This document shows, in pieces, positions 1 to 10,198 of a stretch of DNA of 14,484 bases (position 1 is its first letter; every line of letters begins with the position of its first letter). The stretch is taken from positions 1 through 14,484 of the forward strand of contig WION01000799.1 in NCBI GenBank assembly GCA_015039365.1. Reading direction: 5' to 3'. The position numbers and the translations under genes were made by a program. The notes below the pieces were generated by a model. That model was not told where the DNA came from. It saw only the letters and a list, made by a program, of their open reading frames with translations, and ran no database searches. The DNA is from Amanita rubescens. Its lineage: Eukaryota > Basidiomycota > Agaricomycetes > Agaricales > Amanitaceae.

Positions 1-1128
1 TTTTTGGGCGGCAGGCGAATCAACGGATGTTTACACTGTCAGGTGCAGCAAAAGAACTTCCGTGCGTCCCAAAACGTTCGTACTCTGTTGCACAACACTT
101 AATTGACCAGGGGTGAACGTTAAAAGCCTTTCACGAGGTCTTGATCCTTTTTCTGCGACTTCGAAAACGAGGGAACGCCGGGCTTTCACGACTTATGATA
201 ATGATTCCGTGTGGGGCTCTGTACCGGCTTCGAGTGCGCGCCAAGCACCAAGCTTTGCCGAAAGAAAGCTACAAACAAATCGTTATTGCTCTGCTCATCG
301 CCGTACTTTCAACATTCCGCACCATGTAATTGTCTAGCTTGGCTCATGACCATACTGTATATGCGATGTGTTTGGTGAGGTTGCGAATGCAGCCTTGCAA
401 CCAAAGCCTTGGCGCTACACCTGCTGCGGTCGTGTATTTAGCGTGGAAAATCGGACTCGTCGACACTTACATCTCAGTTACTTGTTTGTATCTGTCACAA
501 TATGCAACACCCTTGTATGCAAACTTTGCTTTAAAATTGCCTGGACAAGCTAGCGCGAATTGTATTTGCTGATGATCGATGAGTGGTATGTGTCCCGTAG
601 CTCGTTTGTCAGTTTCCATTCAGGAACTGATGTGACATTTCGGTGTATGCGAGCTCGGTGCCATTCGGCCTTCCCAGAGGCTTCGTAGGACGCCAAGGAA
701 CCCTTGTTGCCATCTGGAAATCGGCCGCTTTGATGTTGTACGTATGACGCCTCTCCGAATCGAACCAATCTAAAAATAGAATCGCCCTGATGCCTACATC
801 CGACGCCCCCTTGAATAATCCTCCAGAATAATGCCTGACATATCGACTAAGTATCTGGAAGACCTGTCATGTTTTTTATGAGAGGAAGCTTGCCTTTTCC
901 GAGTTAACCTCTGCCGCAAATCAAATTTTACGGACGGTGGGCCTTCTTCTGTGCTTTCCGTGAAGAATCATACTTTAGATTATCACGACTCGGCCACCGC
1001 GGCCACCGTGACACTTCTATTTTTGTCGTTTGTGTTCTCTTGTTGTATACTGCTTGAAAAAAAATATCGAGCTGGCCTGTGTATCGTAACACAAAATAAC
1101 AAACCAGAAACTCGGTGGATGCCGCTGA
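1..1128. other. No supported gene
   Basis: Only short open frames occur (under about 80 codons), overlapping in several frames, with no recognisable motif, splice pattern or repeat. A small direct repeat, ggccaccg twice near 992-1008, is the only local structure I noticed. I see no tRNA or other RNA gene. It may be intergenic or fully decayed sequence. Confidence 0.5.
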
Positions 1129-1392
1129 ATGCTAGTTAGGAAGCAAGACATCTTTCCCCGTCATTATCTCTCAGAAACCTTCGCGCCATCCCCTCGTATG
1201 ACACCTCAGGGTCTAGAAGATTTCGACTTCTATTTAGCAAATCTGGCGACCCCCACAGGATCGACAAAAATGTTCACTACTTTCTCTCAATTTTTACCTT
1301 CCGCTGATTTTTCGCTTCGCCCAGGGAATAGCTCCGAAGCACCACTTTGGCACCAAGCGTCTTTCAGCTACCCGACGATCTCTTCTCTATAA
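1129..1392 (+). pseudogene. Coding-like fragment of unknown gene
   Basis: This open stretch of 87 codons starts the run of coding-like fragments on the plus strand. It contains an acidic/aromatic segment (GLEDFDFYLANL) followed by Ser/Thr/Pro-rich sequence, a composition common in disordered parts of fungal nuclear proteins. It ends at a TAA, after which further Ser- and Asp-rich pieces appear in other frames up to about 1720. I cannot name the family. It may be the 5' part of the same decayed gene as the fragments at 2124 and 2673, or chance. The listed start is simply the first start-like codon (TTG class excluded would move it to ATG 1198). Confidence 0.25.
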
Positions 1393-2123
1393 ACCAGTTC
1401 CGGCAGAGGACGACCTCGTCTCTGTCCTATGAGGGGACATTCAGTCCAGTAACTTTGATAATCGCATTGGTGACGTGCCGTCGATTTGTGATTTTCTGGA
1501 CACAGAATTTAGTCATGAGTTTTGACGTGCACGACGTCCTACACTACGAGGACAAGAGATTAATGCTTCAGTACCGAGCGCCGTGACAGCGGCCGTTGAC
1601 ACTAACGAAAATGATACAGAATGTGGCGACAAGCTAGCGTGCCAGTTTCCGGAGGTGGCCTCTGATGAAACTTTGTCAGCGGAAAACTGTCCACAATGCA
1701 GTTTCCCGACAGTCTGATGTCACAGGCCACCATGCAGCAAGGGATCAGTCCTCTGTCACCTCCGACGAAGAGAGAACCCAGCGCGGCATAATTGATGCAT
1801 CCGTTCCGGCAAAGCCACCGCACGGGCGAGAAATCAGTCCTCCTTTGTCTAGGCCACAAACCAGGGCGCTCCAATCAAAGACCAACAGATTCGCATGCCG
1901 CCACGCACCCTCCTCGTCCTGACAATGCCAAAGGCGAGCTTCCATCTTATCCTGATTTTAACAGTATTTCCAATACCACAACGCAGATACAAGTGACATG
2001 GGCGCGCCGAGCCCCAAAAATATGCATAAGGAGCATGGTGGCGTCGACGAACACCCTCCGAGGTAATTCGACGCGTCTCTCTAGCGGAAAACATTCCTTA
2101 CTGAACGTGGAGAAGCCCGACGC

Positions 2124-2426
2124 GTGAAAGTGCGCATATATCCGATACTCCGCAGTAGACCCCAAATCTGGCTGAAGCCAAGATTAATCAAAAAGCCAGC
2201 AGGTGCGAAGTTGCGGATGCCCACTAGTCCAACATTTCACCCGGCGCCACTCCAATATCATCTTCTTCCAATTCGCGGTCGTCCTCGTGGCTCAAAGACA
2301 GGCGGGAAACAGAATCACACTAATGCATCCTTCAGCTCCGGTTTGGGCGATGCGCCACAGCCTTTTGATTCTTCCGCACCAACAACGACTCTAGATTCTT
2401 ACAACAGAGAAGCAGAAAAAGGCTAG
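2124..2426 (+). pseudogene. Fragment with AT-hook-like motif
   Basis: The frame reads about 100 codons and carries IRGRPRGSKTG near residues 50-60. This matches the AT-hook core (R/K-G-R-P with basic flanks), a minor-groove DNA-binding element. It is preceded by a Pro-rich stretch (SPTFHPAPLQYHLLP) and followed by Ser/Thr-rich sequence. Just after its TAG, another frame continues with a Lys/Arg-rich segment (about 2407-2450). Together with the neighbouring fragments this suggests a decayed nuclear or chromatin protein gene. No intact start or full-length frame is visible. A single AT-hook in low-complexity sequence can arise by chance, so the call is tentative. Confidence 0.3.
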
Positions 2427-2672
2427 AGCCAAGCCAAAGAAAGTCGTCCAACCAAATCCCTATCCAAATTTATTAAAGTATCCTGCGAGAGGCGAAAAAA
2501 CGCACTAATGACGATATTTCCACTCCACGGTCCCCAACGGCATCTTCTTGTGGCTCCGATTCCATCATCGGTAATACTACATTCTTGCCATTCGATAGGG
2601 AGTCCACCGACGATGCATTAACCCTTTGTCGATCCCGGACGATCCGGGGTTCTTTGTTCTGACAAACGCTGA

Positions 2673-3158
2673 ATGGGACAGCGCGTCTCAGGCACCCAGC
2701 GCTCGCCCTTATGCCCCGACCTGTCGCGGCGATCGCTTCCTTTGTCTTCTAATGAAACTTCAGTCCCAGAAGGATCACTGGTCTATCCTGTTCCTGATGC
2801 CGCCCGATGCCTCGTGTGGGAAAGCGGAAGCGGGTTAGGGACGACAATGAACTGGTTGAAACAAAAGAATAGCCACAAACGACGGGCTGTGAAAGCCTCA
2901 AGTTCCTCACGGCAGGGATTGTATGGCAATCGTGTCGCAGCTATCTCATCTACACCTACGCGCCGTATCTACGAGAAAGCCGATTCATCAGGAAATTACA
3001 ACCCACGTCACTCAGTCTCCGATGACCAAAAACGATAACAAGCCATAGCCGATCTGCAGAGAGATTTGCGAAGCTATAACCTTACATCGTCGTCGCCCCA
3101 TAGAGAGCATCCAGCGTCCCATTGTACCATACATGCCATGTACAAGAAATGGGCCTAG
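2673..3158 (+). pseudogene. Fragment with one in-frame stop
   Basis: One frame runs from 2673 to a TAG at 3156-3158 and is broken only by a TAA at 3036-3038. Before it, the product is rich in Ser, Arg and Pro; after it, it continues as a polar helix-like stretch (QAIADLQRDLRSYNL) and ends with HAMYKKWA. A basic patch (KRKRVRDDNE) sits in another frame near 2823-2852, so at least one frame change is likely. The protein is not recognised. It fits as the 3' end of the decayed gene that includes the AT-hook-like piece. An unrecognised intron over the TAA is an alternative. Confidence 0.3.
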
Positions 3159-3484
3159 TCGGCAGGAAAGAGTAAATTAGCGAATGATGTACACTAAATA
3201 GTAAATCAAATAATCATAAACGACGTGCCGCAATTCTTGCCTGTTCCCCTGGTGCTCGATCTTTGTGATGGTATCAAAGGGCTAATCTAACACACCCCGT
3301 CTCATAGTCTATGGCGAAGATGCGTTACACATTCAAAAGGTCAGATCAAGTGTTGCGATCGGAATCACCAACTAACTAACTACGTTCATATAGCACATAG
3401 TAGTACCGGGAGTCATCAGGCATTTAAGGTGCTGCGGTGGATGGCGTCGGAACTTGTGAAGATAAGAAAGAGCAGATGACTTAC
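3159..3484. other. Intergenic, AT-rich, no gene
   Basis: The stretch is between the plus-strand fragments and the 3' end of kinase-like copy A. It is locally AT-rich (about 3175-3225) and holds a short ctaa triplication near 3370. No open frame with support was found. A final exon for copy A should lie here by analogy with copy C, but I could not identify one with confidence. Confidence 0.45.
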
Positions 3485-5001
3485 CGCAAAATTCATATAG
3501 GGTGCCGGAAGGAAGATCTACATGCCGTGCACTTGACCAGTCATATATGAACGCCATAAGATTGCTTCCCCCAATCCTGTAGTAAATAAAATATTTATCG
3601 GATAGTTTCCTGAGAACCAATTAAGATAAGTATATCCGGCAAAGAACGCCGACACGTACGTATTTACCATCTTGTACTCTTTCCTATACTTCTCTATGGC
3701 AAGTGTTTGAAGCCTTTCCTTCGTTCCATAATGCAGGCCCAGCTCATTTGCACTCTTTCCTGGGAACTTGATGATAAGGAATGATATAAGCATAACTCCC
3801 TCAAACTCCACCGACCCGCCAGCGATGAATTGGTCAAACCATCTTCAAGTTTGAAATCTCTGCAAAAAGGGACTGCCATTTCCGCATGTTCCCGTGAAAT
3901 TGGACTTTGAGACAGCCGGAAACCTTCGACGGGGAGGACGGAATTTGTAATAACTAGCTTCGTCATTCGCCCATAGAAAATCATAAGCGTCGTGTCTTAA
4001 AATGAGTTTTTCAAGCGTAGGAAGCCCCTATGAACATAAGCAAGGATCAAACTGGTTATGATAAGTACGATGGGTTTTAGGTACGCACTGATGCCGGGGG
4101 GCGATGTACAGGGACCAATCGGGGTGCTGGTGCGCGCGGTGGTGGTGGTCGCGGGAGGCCCAAAGACCAATAAAATACTTCTAATGCTTCGTACTCGGGA
4201 ACTTTCTCATATTGTGCACATCCCCCAATCCACTAGCTTCAGATGTGAGTCGTCGTCCTTATCATGAGCAAAATTTTTGATATACGGATCCCTGCGGGTC
4301 AGTACAAACCAGTTAGCAGACGGGTGAATTATAACGCTATACGCATACATATGAACCATGCCGTGTTGAGCTTATATTCGGCCCTAGTAGATTCCTTGAG
4401 CTTTTCATGCTTAGCCCTGTCCTTGTCATTTTCCGGATCCAATGCAACACCCATGTTCTTCAGCAAGAGATACACATCATTCTTCCGTTCAGCGGTTTCT
4501 TACGAACCCGCCAGCAATATAGTGCTGAACTTGCTTCAGGTTTGTGACTTCGGTGGCAATCTCCTTCTTCATCTCTGAGTCGCTCTGGCTTCTGTACACT
4601 TTCAGAACGGGATTCTCGTTCCCCATGTAGTTTCCTTTGAGTATTCGCACTTCGGAATTCTTGCTGTGCACCGTTTTGGCTACTTCCATCTTCATCCAAA
4701 CAGGAGTAGGGAGGCCACATGGCTGGAGGGAGGGCGCGAGTAAGACTAGTTATACATATAGGAATGGTGAGAACGTACTTCAGGAGTATGGTTTACGGGT
4801 TTAGGAAGGAGTACCCGGGTGTGATGTCTATCGGGAGGCGTCCTTTTCTGGAGAGGACGAGCGATGTTTAACGAAGTTAGAAGCAACTCGCTGAGGATGG
4901 TCAACACTTACGAAAATGTCTGCCTCGCATGCTACGACGTTTACTACAAGCCATGAGCATATGGTGGAGACAAGGACGACAGCGGATGCGAAGAGGCGCA
5001 T
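3485..5001 (-). pseudogene. Copy A: secreted tandem kinase-like gene, decayed
   Basis: This is the most diverged of three copies. Exons deduced by splice sites and by comparison with B and C: 4912-5001, 4779-4847, 4349-4722, 4089-4291, 3660-4027, 3485-3609; the last exon was not found. Exon 1 from ATG 5001 encodes a clean signal peptide (MRLFASAVV...VVNVVA then CEAD). Exon 3 has the NPVLKVY strand Lys and an EVTNL helix Glu. Across intron 3 it reads HMDPYIKN, keeping H-x-D-x-x-x-x-N. Exon 4 has VDW, then a TGA two codons past a local frame break, and a Pro-rich stretch. Exon 6 has DWSSARHVDLP. Breaks: at least two frameshifts in exon 3, the exon 4 stop, and a compensated frameshift pair containing a TGA in exon 5. 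Function is unknown; a kinase-like fold is inferred from motifs only. Confidence 0.6.
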
Positions 5002-5551
5002 GCCAAGAGGCGTTTCCACGGTTTGAAATACGCCGTACATAGCTGGCATAGCTTGCGGTTCCGGATCCCTAATCAAAGATGGTCACCTCCGCGCGCTAAA
5101 GTGTTGGTAGCAAGTTCTGATCCGCCTCGGCCGTTGCCATTGACGACCTCCCCGGGTGAGAGTGTCCGAAGGCTTGATCTTGGTGAAAAGATATCTCCCA
5201 CGACGTTATGTCATGAACTCGAACAGGGAATTCACAACTCCTCATGCTTCAAGCGTTCCCCATGCCTCGCCGTGTGTTTTGCGCAGGATCCCGCCGAAAG
5301 CTGGGATCCTAGGACAGCGTAAGTCGCAATTACCGAAACGTTGGAATATTTCAAACTCGGACAGCAGGTAGAATCTGCAGGAAGCCAACGAGTCAACTCA
5401 CGCTAGCCGTTAATGAGTGCTCGCGACGAGGTTACTGGAGCTACGTGTCCCGTTGTGACTCGGATTGCCGTTTTTCAAAAGTTCGTCCGCAACCCCATTT
5501 TCCTTTATCTCCTTTTAATCTATCGCAATTAGCGGCCCCGTTACTTTGCTT
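5002..5551. other. Upstream region of copy A
   Basis: This lies between the start of copy A (reading left) and the F-box relic (reading right). It has short open frames, the longest about 100 codons (5023-5322, +), but none shows a motif or splice structure. It holds the shared element described at 5119-5145, and a small inverted repeat at the ggatcc pairs near 5286-5308. It may contain the promoters of both neighbours. Confidence 0.4.
5119..5145. repeat. Element shared upstream of copies A and B
   Basis: The 27 nt beginning gatccgcctcggc recur at 10008-10034 with 24 of 27 bases identical, in the same orientation. Here they lie 118 nt upstream of the copy A start codon; at the other site 199 nt upstream of the copy B start. 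They are either a remnant of the original duplication or a retained promoter element. I did not find it upstream of copy C. Confidence 0.5.
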
Positions 5552-7320
5552 GCACTCCCCCACGATTTGCTCGAACGAATTTTCCTGTATCTAGACGCCC
5601 AAGACGTCAGAAGGCGCACCTTTGTATCAAGGCGAATCAAACAATTTCGTACCTTCCTCGGTGATTCTACGGTATCGCTTGGCCTGTCATGCGGCAGGCG
5701 TCGTTGACAACCCGTGTTGCAACCTCTCGTTTGCGGAACGCTACGAGGCTCTAATAAAGCGAGAAAAGGCGTGGTGGAGATTTCAGCCAGCTTTTATAAA
5801 GACGTTTCATGATGGCGTTTAAGGCATCCCCCATATGCAGCTTAACATCGGGTGTCCATCTGTACGGCGAAAGCGGGAGCCGTAATCTGCACTATTGCTT
5901 CCTTCCATCCACACCAGACGATGTTCTACGATGGACAACCATGCCCAGCCATGCTCCAGTCAAGAACTGGGATCGTCCCTTTGCACATATCCGTCAGGTG
6001 GGCATGGCCGGTGGTGATAATGATCTCATGGTCCTCGTCATCTCGTGCGTTCGTCAAAACCTATTGATGAATGATGATTCTCACTTTAACACCAGGTCGA
6101 CGAATGAGGATCAAGTACGCGTCTGGTATTCATTATACCATCACTCTTCTTCACTTCTCCACCGGAGAACACCATCCGTTGGCTCACCGTCCACGAATTG
6201 ACGTAGGAGAATACGAAATGGTCCAGCATGTTTTTCTGGAAGTCGCCGGCGACAACATTGCTCTCCTAATTGACACTTACGGGATATCACAACTATCTAT
6301 TTTTGACTGGAAGACGGGCCTTAAGAAATTGGTACGCAGCTACACTAATCTGTCTCCCATTTCTTTCCTAAATATTTGCCCCTCTTGAGACAGCAACAAT
6401 CACACTTTAGAGACGGCCTACTGTCGTCTTGCTTTCGTATCACCTGAAATTCTTCTCGTACCCAACGCGATCAAGGGCCAATACGAAGTTTGGAGGATCC
6501 CATGGAAGCAGATGGCGTTCCATATCAGATGTTAGGTCTTTGTTTTCCTGCTCTATCCAAGGGGCATTCTATCATCAGGTTTGAAGATTGCCGTGGTAGA
6601 CCTAACCCACATAATATGCTGCGAACTTCACCTAAACCATTCCACACTTCTCCGGACGAAACCGTGATCATCACCATAGTCAATATCGCTATTTTCCCCA
6701 AACCAATTTGGCCCAAGATTGGCCCTTTTTCATCCGCCGCCGATATCTTCTAGAAGCCATTACGAATCTCACACAGTCAGGCGTGCCTCCCCCATTCGAT
6801 GTCCGGCATCATTTCAATGATGTGGAGGTCAATTATGACGACTCTGGAACACGTACACCATACTCTTTCACTTCACCTCCTCCACCACGGGCTCTCAGGC
6901 TGCCTCTAGCCATGGAAAGGGGTATAGCGTGAAATCCATTCCTTGGTCTGAATGGGGACCGCCTGTATCAAGGTGGTTCAGTACTGGGAACGGGGATCAA
7001 ACCTGGAGTAATACTTCCGGACAAAGATAGGTGTTCCTTGAGCCTGTTGATGATGGTGATGAAAGGTACCGATTGAGCATAATCGATTTCAACCCTTATA
7101 ACGTCTACAATCCTCAAGACTATTTTACCGGGCGATTTGGTTGTAAGACGAAAAGGAGACTACTTCGATCACGGTAATGTTTTTGCGGAGGAGATCGAGA
7201 TGAGATTGGGCTGTACGATATACACGGCTCCCCAGGCGTATGATCATAATACGTGGTTCATAAACGACGAGAGTGTGTTGGCTTTAAAGGGTACGTGCGA
7301 GGTATAGCTTTTTTTGCCTT
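5552..7320 (+). pseudogene. F-box protein gene, decayed
   Basis: An F-box helix opens at 5555 (LPHDLLERIFLYLDAQDV), the Skp1-binding motif of SCF ubiquitin-ligase adaptors. Pieces follow in shifted frames: RYRLACHAAGVVDNP and an AERYEAL..REKAWWRF helix (about 5660-5790), LTSGVHLYGE (about 5840), FSTGEHHPLAHRP and a strand ending IFDWKTG (6150-6320), SPEILLVPN..GQYEVWRIP (6440-6505), LCFPALSKGHSI and PKPFHTSPDE (6535-6660), RRRYLLEAITNL (6740-6780), and an acidic C-terminal part (DEERLLALK-like, LALK at about 7280) before a possible donor gtacgt. This order fits the long F-box proteins common in mushroom-forming fungi. The first frame break lies near 5640, others near 5810 and in later segments; no in-frame ATG precedes the F-box. 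Some breaks may be unrecognised introns, but several fall inside conserved strands, so a relic is more likely. Confidence 0.7.
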
Positions 7321-7624
7321 TTTACTTATGGTTGGCAGACTGTCGCTTACGAAGGGCGTGTGGTTGGAAATATGACCTTATTCCATTTTGGCTGAGAATT
7401 AATGTGTCCACTTCGTCGTTGCTACTCGTCAGACATATATCACTTCTTGGAACCTGCTGTCTTCAGATCTATAACACTATGATAAATGACTAAAATTAAG
7501 CTATTTGCTGCTCTACTGACCTCCCCGTTCCCAAAAGACGCTAATGAGCAAGCTACCTTTTCCTAGCCCTTGTTGACTCCCACCACGCTAACCGTCACCA
7601 GTTTCTCCCCACTACGAACCAGTT
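7321..7624. other. Spacer between two F-box relics
   Basis: No supported gene. The left end could hold the last intron and final exon of the F-box relic; I could not identify them. The right end may include further diverged sequence of the second relic. Confidence 0.35.
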
Positions 7625-7830
7625 CTGCCCGCGCTGTCCAAGGATCATTCTATCGTGCTACGCGTTTCGCCCACGCTCCTACGGATGTATCGCTTTTTTC
7701 CCAAACGAATTTGGCCCAACATTTGCTCTTTTCACGCGCCGCCGATCTCTTCTAGAAAACCGTTACAAGCTTCACGCAAACAGATGTGCCGAATGTCCGG
7801 GAACATTTTAATAAAGAGGTGAACGACTTG
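7625..7830 (+). pseudogene. Second F-box-family scrap
   Basis: Nucleotide similarity to 6548-6833 of the larger relic is visible by eye. Both have ctgtccaagg/ctatccaagg followed by cattctatc, then cgct(a/t)tttt.ccc.aa.c.aatttggcccaa, then cgccgccgat.tcttctagaa, then atgtccgg..cattt.aat. The shorter copy lacks about 80 nt of the middle. In one frame it gives RRRSLLENRYKL, matching RRRYLLEAI of the larger copy. It has no F-box and no start, so it is a truncated duplicate. It lies just 3' of copy B, whose end faces it. Confidence 0.65.
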
Positions 7831-8081
7831 GGGGTTTCCCTGATCTTCGCAACATTTATATAATATCGCAACATATACATAAGTAATTCACGTATTCTCC
7901 CTATGCCCTCTCGGTAGAAAAAATGCAGGATAGAGGGTGGAAAAGTAGGTAGGTGTATTAGAGAGTGATATGGGCGCGGCTCGAACATTGGTGGTAGGCG
8001 AGCGCACGCTTGGATCGAGTTTCTGTTGCACGCTCGGAACTACTATATGTCTCGAAAATACTCCAGCCCTAGTGTGGTACT
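7831..8081. other. Spacer, no gene
   Basis: AT-rich sequence between the F-box scrap and the end of kinase-like copy B. Short antisense frames here show no motif. Confidence 0.4.
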
Positions 8082-9809
8082 TCAGGCCTTCGTATGTTGA
8101 CTCTTGAGTGCAGCATCTTCCGTGCAATATTCCTTCCCGATAGCCCTAAGGGTCCTCATGGCCCTGGTTAGGCAAAGCTTTTGACAGAGATTAAACAGAG
8201 TCGATTATTCAGCTTGAAACTTACGGCAAATGTAATCCAAGGTGCCGTCTGGGAGATCTACATGCCGTGCGCTTGACCAGTCGTATATGTACGCCTTGAA
8301 CTTGTTATCGACGTCCTTGCCGTAGATAAAATATTTATCTATTGGATGCCTGAGCGATATCAAATGATTGACACACTTCATCAGCTGAGAGCGACAACAC
8401 TTACGTATTTACCATCCCGAAGTCTTTCTTATACGTTCTATTGCTTCTTGTTTCAGCTTTTCTCGCTCTTGATCATCTAGGCCCTTCACGTCCATCTCAC
8501 CCTCAAACTTCACAACCAGATACACCACAGTTATGCTGTTCTCATCATTTACAAGCAGCGACCCCCCTGTAAGGAATCTTTCAAACCGCCTTCAAGTTTG
8601 TAACCTCGTGTACAAGGTGCTGTTGTTTCCGGGTTCCTTCGACCCAGAATACTTTGAGGGCAGCCGGGAAAACCATCAACGAGGCCACGTAATTTGTAAT
8701 AATTAGCTTCGGCATTACTCCCAAAGATGAACTGGCTGGTCTTTAATGATGAATTTCTCGAGGTCAGGAAGAAGCTAAGAACAGAACAGGTATCAAGCTG
8801 AGTTATGATAGATACGAAAGTCTTGTGTACGTACTACGTGATCTTTGACTCGGAGGCCTTGCGGTATGGGCTTCGGTGGCGGTGGAAGTGCTCTGCGGTC
8901 GCCAGGCAAATAAAACGTATCTAAGAAGGGCCATTCCAGGCCCGGAAGTTTCTTATACCTCGCATGGGCCCAATCAAGCAATCTTAGCGAGTTGGAGGAG
9001 CGCGCATCCGGGCCATTAGCATAATTGGCGATATACTTATCCCTGTTATCGGCACAAACTGGTTAGCGGATATAATACATTTCAACGCTATACACGTACA
9101 TGTGAATCATCCCATACTTTTGCTTATATTCTTCCCTAGTCTTCGCCCCCAGCGCTAGAAACTTAGCCCTATCCCCCCCAATTTCGGAATCCAATGCAAC
9201 CCCTATGTTCACCATCAGGAGATATATGTTCATCTTCAGCGGACCGGCAGGCCATTCGAACACGCCGTCAATATACTGCCCAACCTGCTTCAGATGTGAG
9301 ACTTCCGCGAGAATAAATTTCATGTCTTCCTCGGTTTGGTCTGTATACACCTTTACGACGGGATTGATATACTTCTTGACGTGACTCTCGGTATATGTTC
9401 CTTTGAGAATCAGGACGCATGCATGTTTGCTGAATATAGTTTTCTTTTGTACATTCTTCAAAAGCAGCCAAGCAGGGAACTCATCACGACGCTTCTATAA
9501 ACCCCAGATATAGCAAGATTGGTTATACATCAGGGCACGGTACGTACTAGTTTCGGCATCAGTTGACCGACTCGTTGTCCTGACGGAGGTCCACAAATAA
9601 GAGTACGTTGATCATTTAGCAGGTGTAGTATTCCCTCTCTCTCCCGCCCTTTCTGGAAAGATGTAAGGTGAACAAGGTCAAAATGTCGCAAGAACAGTCG
9701 GCACGTACGGACGATGGTCATTGGATCATTCTCGCAGGCTAATACGTTTATCGCAAACCACGAACATAGCATGGAGAAAGCGAAGACTATGATTACAAGG
9801 GAGGCGCAT
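8082..9809 (-). pseudogene. Copy B: secreted tandem kinase-like gene, decayed
   Basis: This copy keeps the best domain 1. Exon 3 (9100-9494) is fully open and encodes FPAWLLLKN, a strand with VVKVY (Lys), the helix AEVSHLKQV (Glu), a hinge-like IYLLMVN and ends at GMIHM. A phase-2 intron (9043-9099) then leads into exon 4 (8838-9042), DKYIAN, so the loop reads H-M-D-K-Y-I-A-N, followed by LLDWAHAR and a Pro-rich linker (LPPPPKPIP). Exon 5 (8405-8774) is 370 nt against 368 in A and C and carries frameshifts and stops. Exon 6 (8225-8349) is open with DWSSARHVDLP. Exon 7 has a one-base insertion relative to C. At the 5' end, ATG 9809 is out of frame with the hydrophobic signal stretch (FAFSMLCSWFAINVLA) owing to a 4-nt length difference from C. 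The gene is unnamed; the kinase-like fold is inferred. Confidence 0.65.
8255..8290 (-). other. Conserved DWSSARHVDLP block, copy B
   Basis: This is the most conserved segment of the family. Counterparts lie at 3515-3550 (copy A) and 10371-10406 (copy C). Within the 11 codons of DWSSARHVDLP the three copies differ only at silent positions: AGT/AGC Ser, CGG/AGA Arg, CTT/CTC Leu, CCT/CCA Pro. It corresponds to the metal-binding DFG/DW position of kinase-like folds, by inference. Confidence 0.7.
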
Positions 9810-10198
9810 GGTGTGACTGGTGGCAAGTGAAGACTTCAAAACGTAGAGGTTGCTTGAGTAAAATTGACAAGGGTACTAAAAGATACCGCATCTGGTAACG
9901 GGCACAGCCCGCGACGTATTACCATCACTTGTGGTCGTTGCCTTGTGATGTGCCTACCCGTGCCGCCCGATACCTTGACTCGGAGCCGATCATGATGTGA
10001 TGAAGTGGATCCGCCTCGGCAGTTGCAAGTGACGCTTTGCGCGTGCGTAACAAGCTGCGTTCAAAGTAAACTAAACTTCGAAGAAAGATGAGGTAGATAT
10101 GCCAGAGATAACAAAGAGCGCTTGAGCGTTGGTGATGAGCGAGTTGCGATATCAGAACTAGACTATTATGTGTGAGTACCGCCGCCTAGCAGTGGATT
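9810..10198. other. Region between copies B and C
   Basis: It holds the upstream region of copy B and the sequence 3' of copy C. Around 9885-9975 it resembles 11989-12085 upstream of copy C (gcatct.g.aacgg, gggcacagcc, tggtcgt, tgtgat), so the duplicated unit includes 5' flank. The element at 10008-10034 is shared with copy A. No gene seen. Confidence 0.5.
10008..10034. repeat. Element shared upstream of copies B and A
   Basis: Partner of 5119-5145, with three mismatches in 27 nt, 199 nt upstream of the copy B start codon. Confidence 0.5.

Larger units (their letters stand above)
8082..9975 (-). repeat. Left unit of tandem duplication (B)
   Basis: Exons, introns and some 5' flank align with 10199-12085 in the same orientation, with many blocks nearly identical (for example the exon 6 end, intron 6 and the following cttacggcaaatgtaatcc). 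Homology in introns and flank shows a DNA-level tandem duplication of about 2 kb, younger than the split from copy A. Confidence 0.7.

Noticed and set aside
745..770. T-arm-like ggttcgattc on the minus strand as a tRNA
   Set aside because: The flanking bases do not pair as a T stem and no acceptor or anticodon arm fits.
4264..4578. Plus-strand open frame of 104 codons
   Set aside because: It is antisense to exons 3 and 4 of copy A, whose homology to B and C is on the minus strand.
5023..5371. Overlapping plus-strand open frames of 71-99 codons
   Set aside because: Two frames overlap, neither has a motif, and they lie in the upstream region of copy A.
9530..9826. Continuous minus-strand frame of 98 codons as a small secreted protein gene
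   Set aside because: It begins at a TTG, not ATG, and reads through the copy B equivalent of intron 1; comparison with A and C shows it is exons 1 and 2 of copy B.
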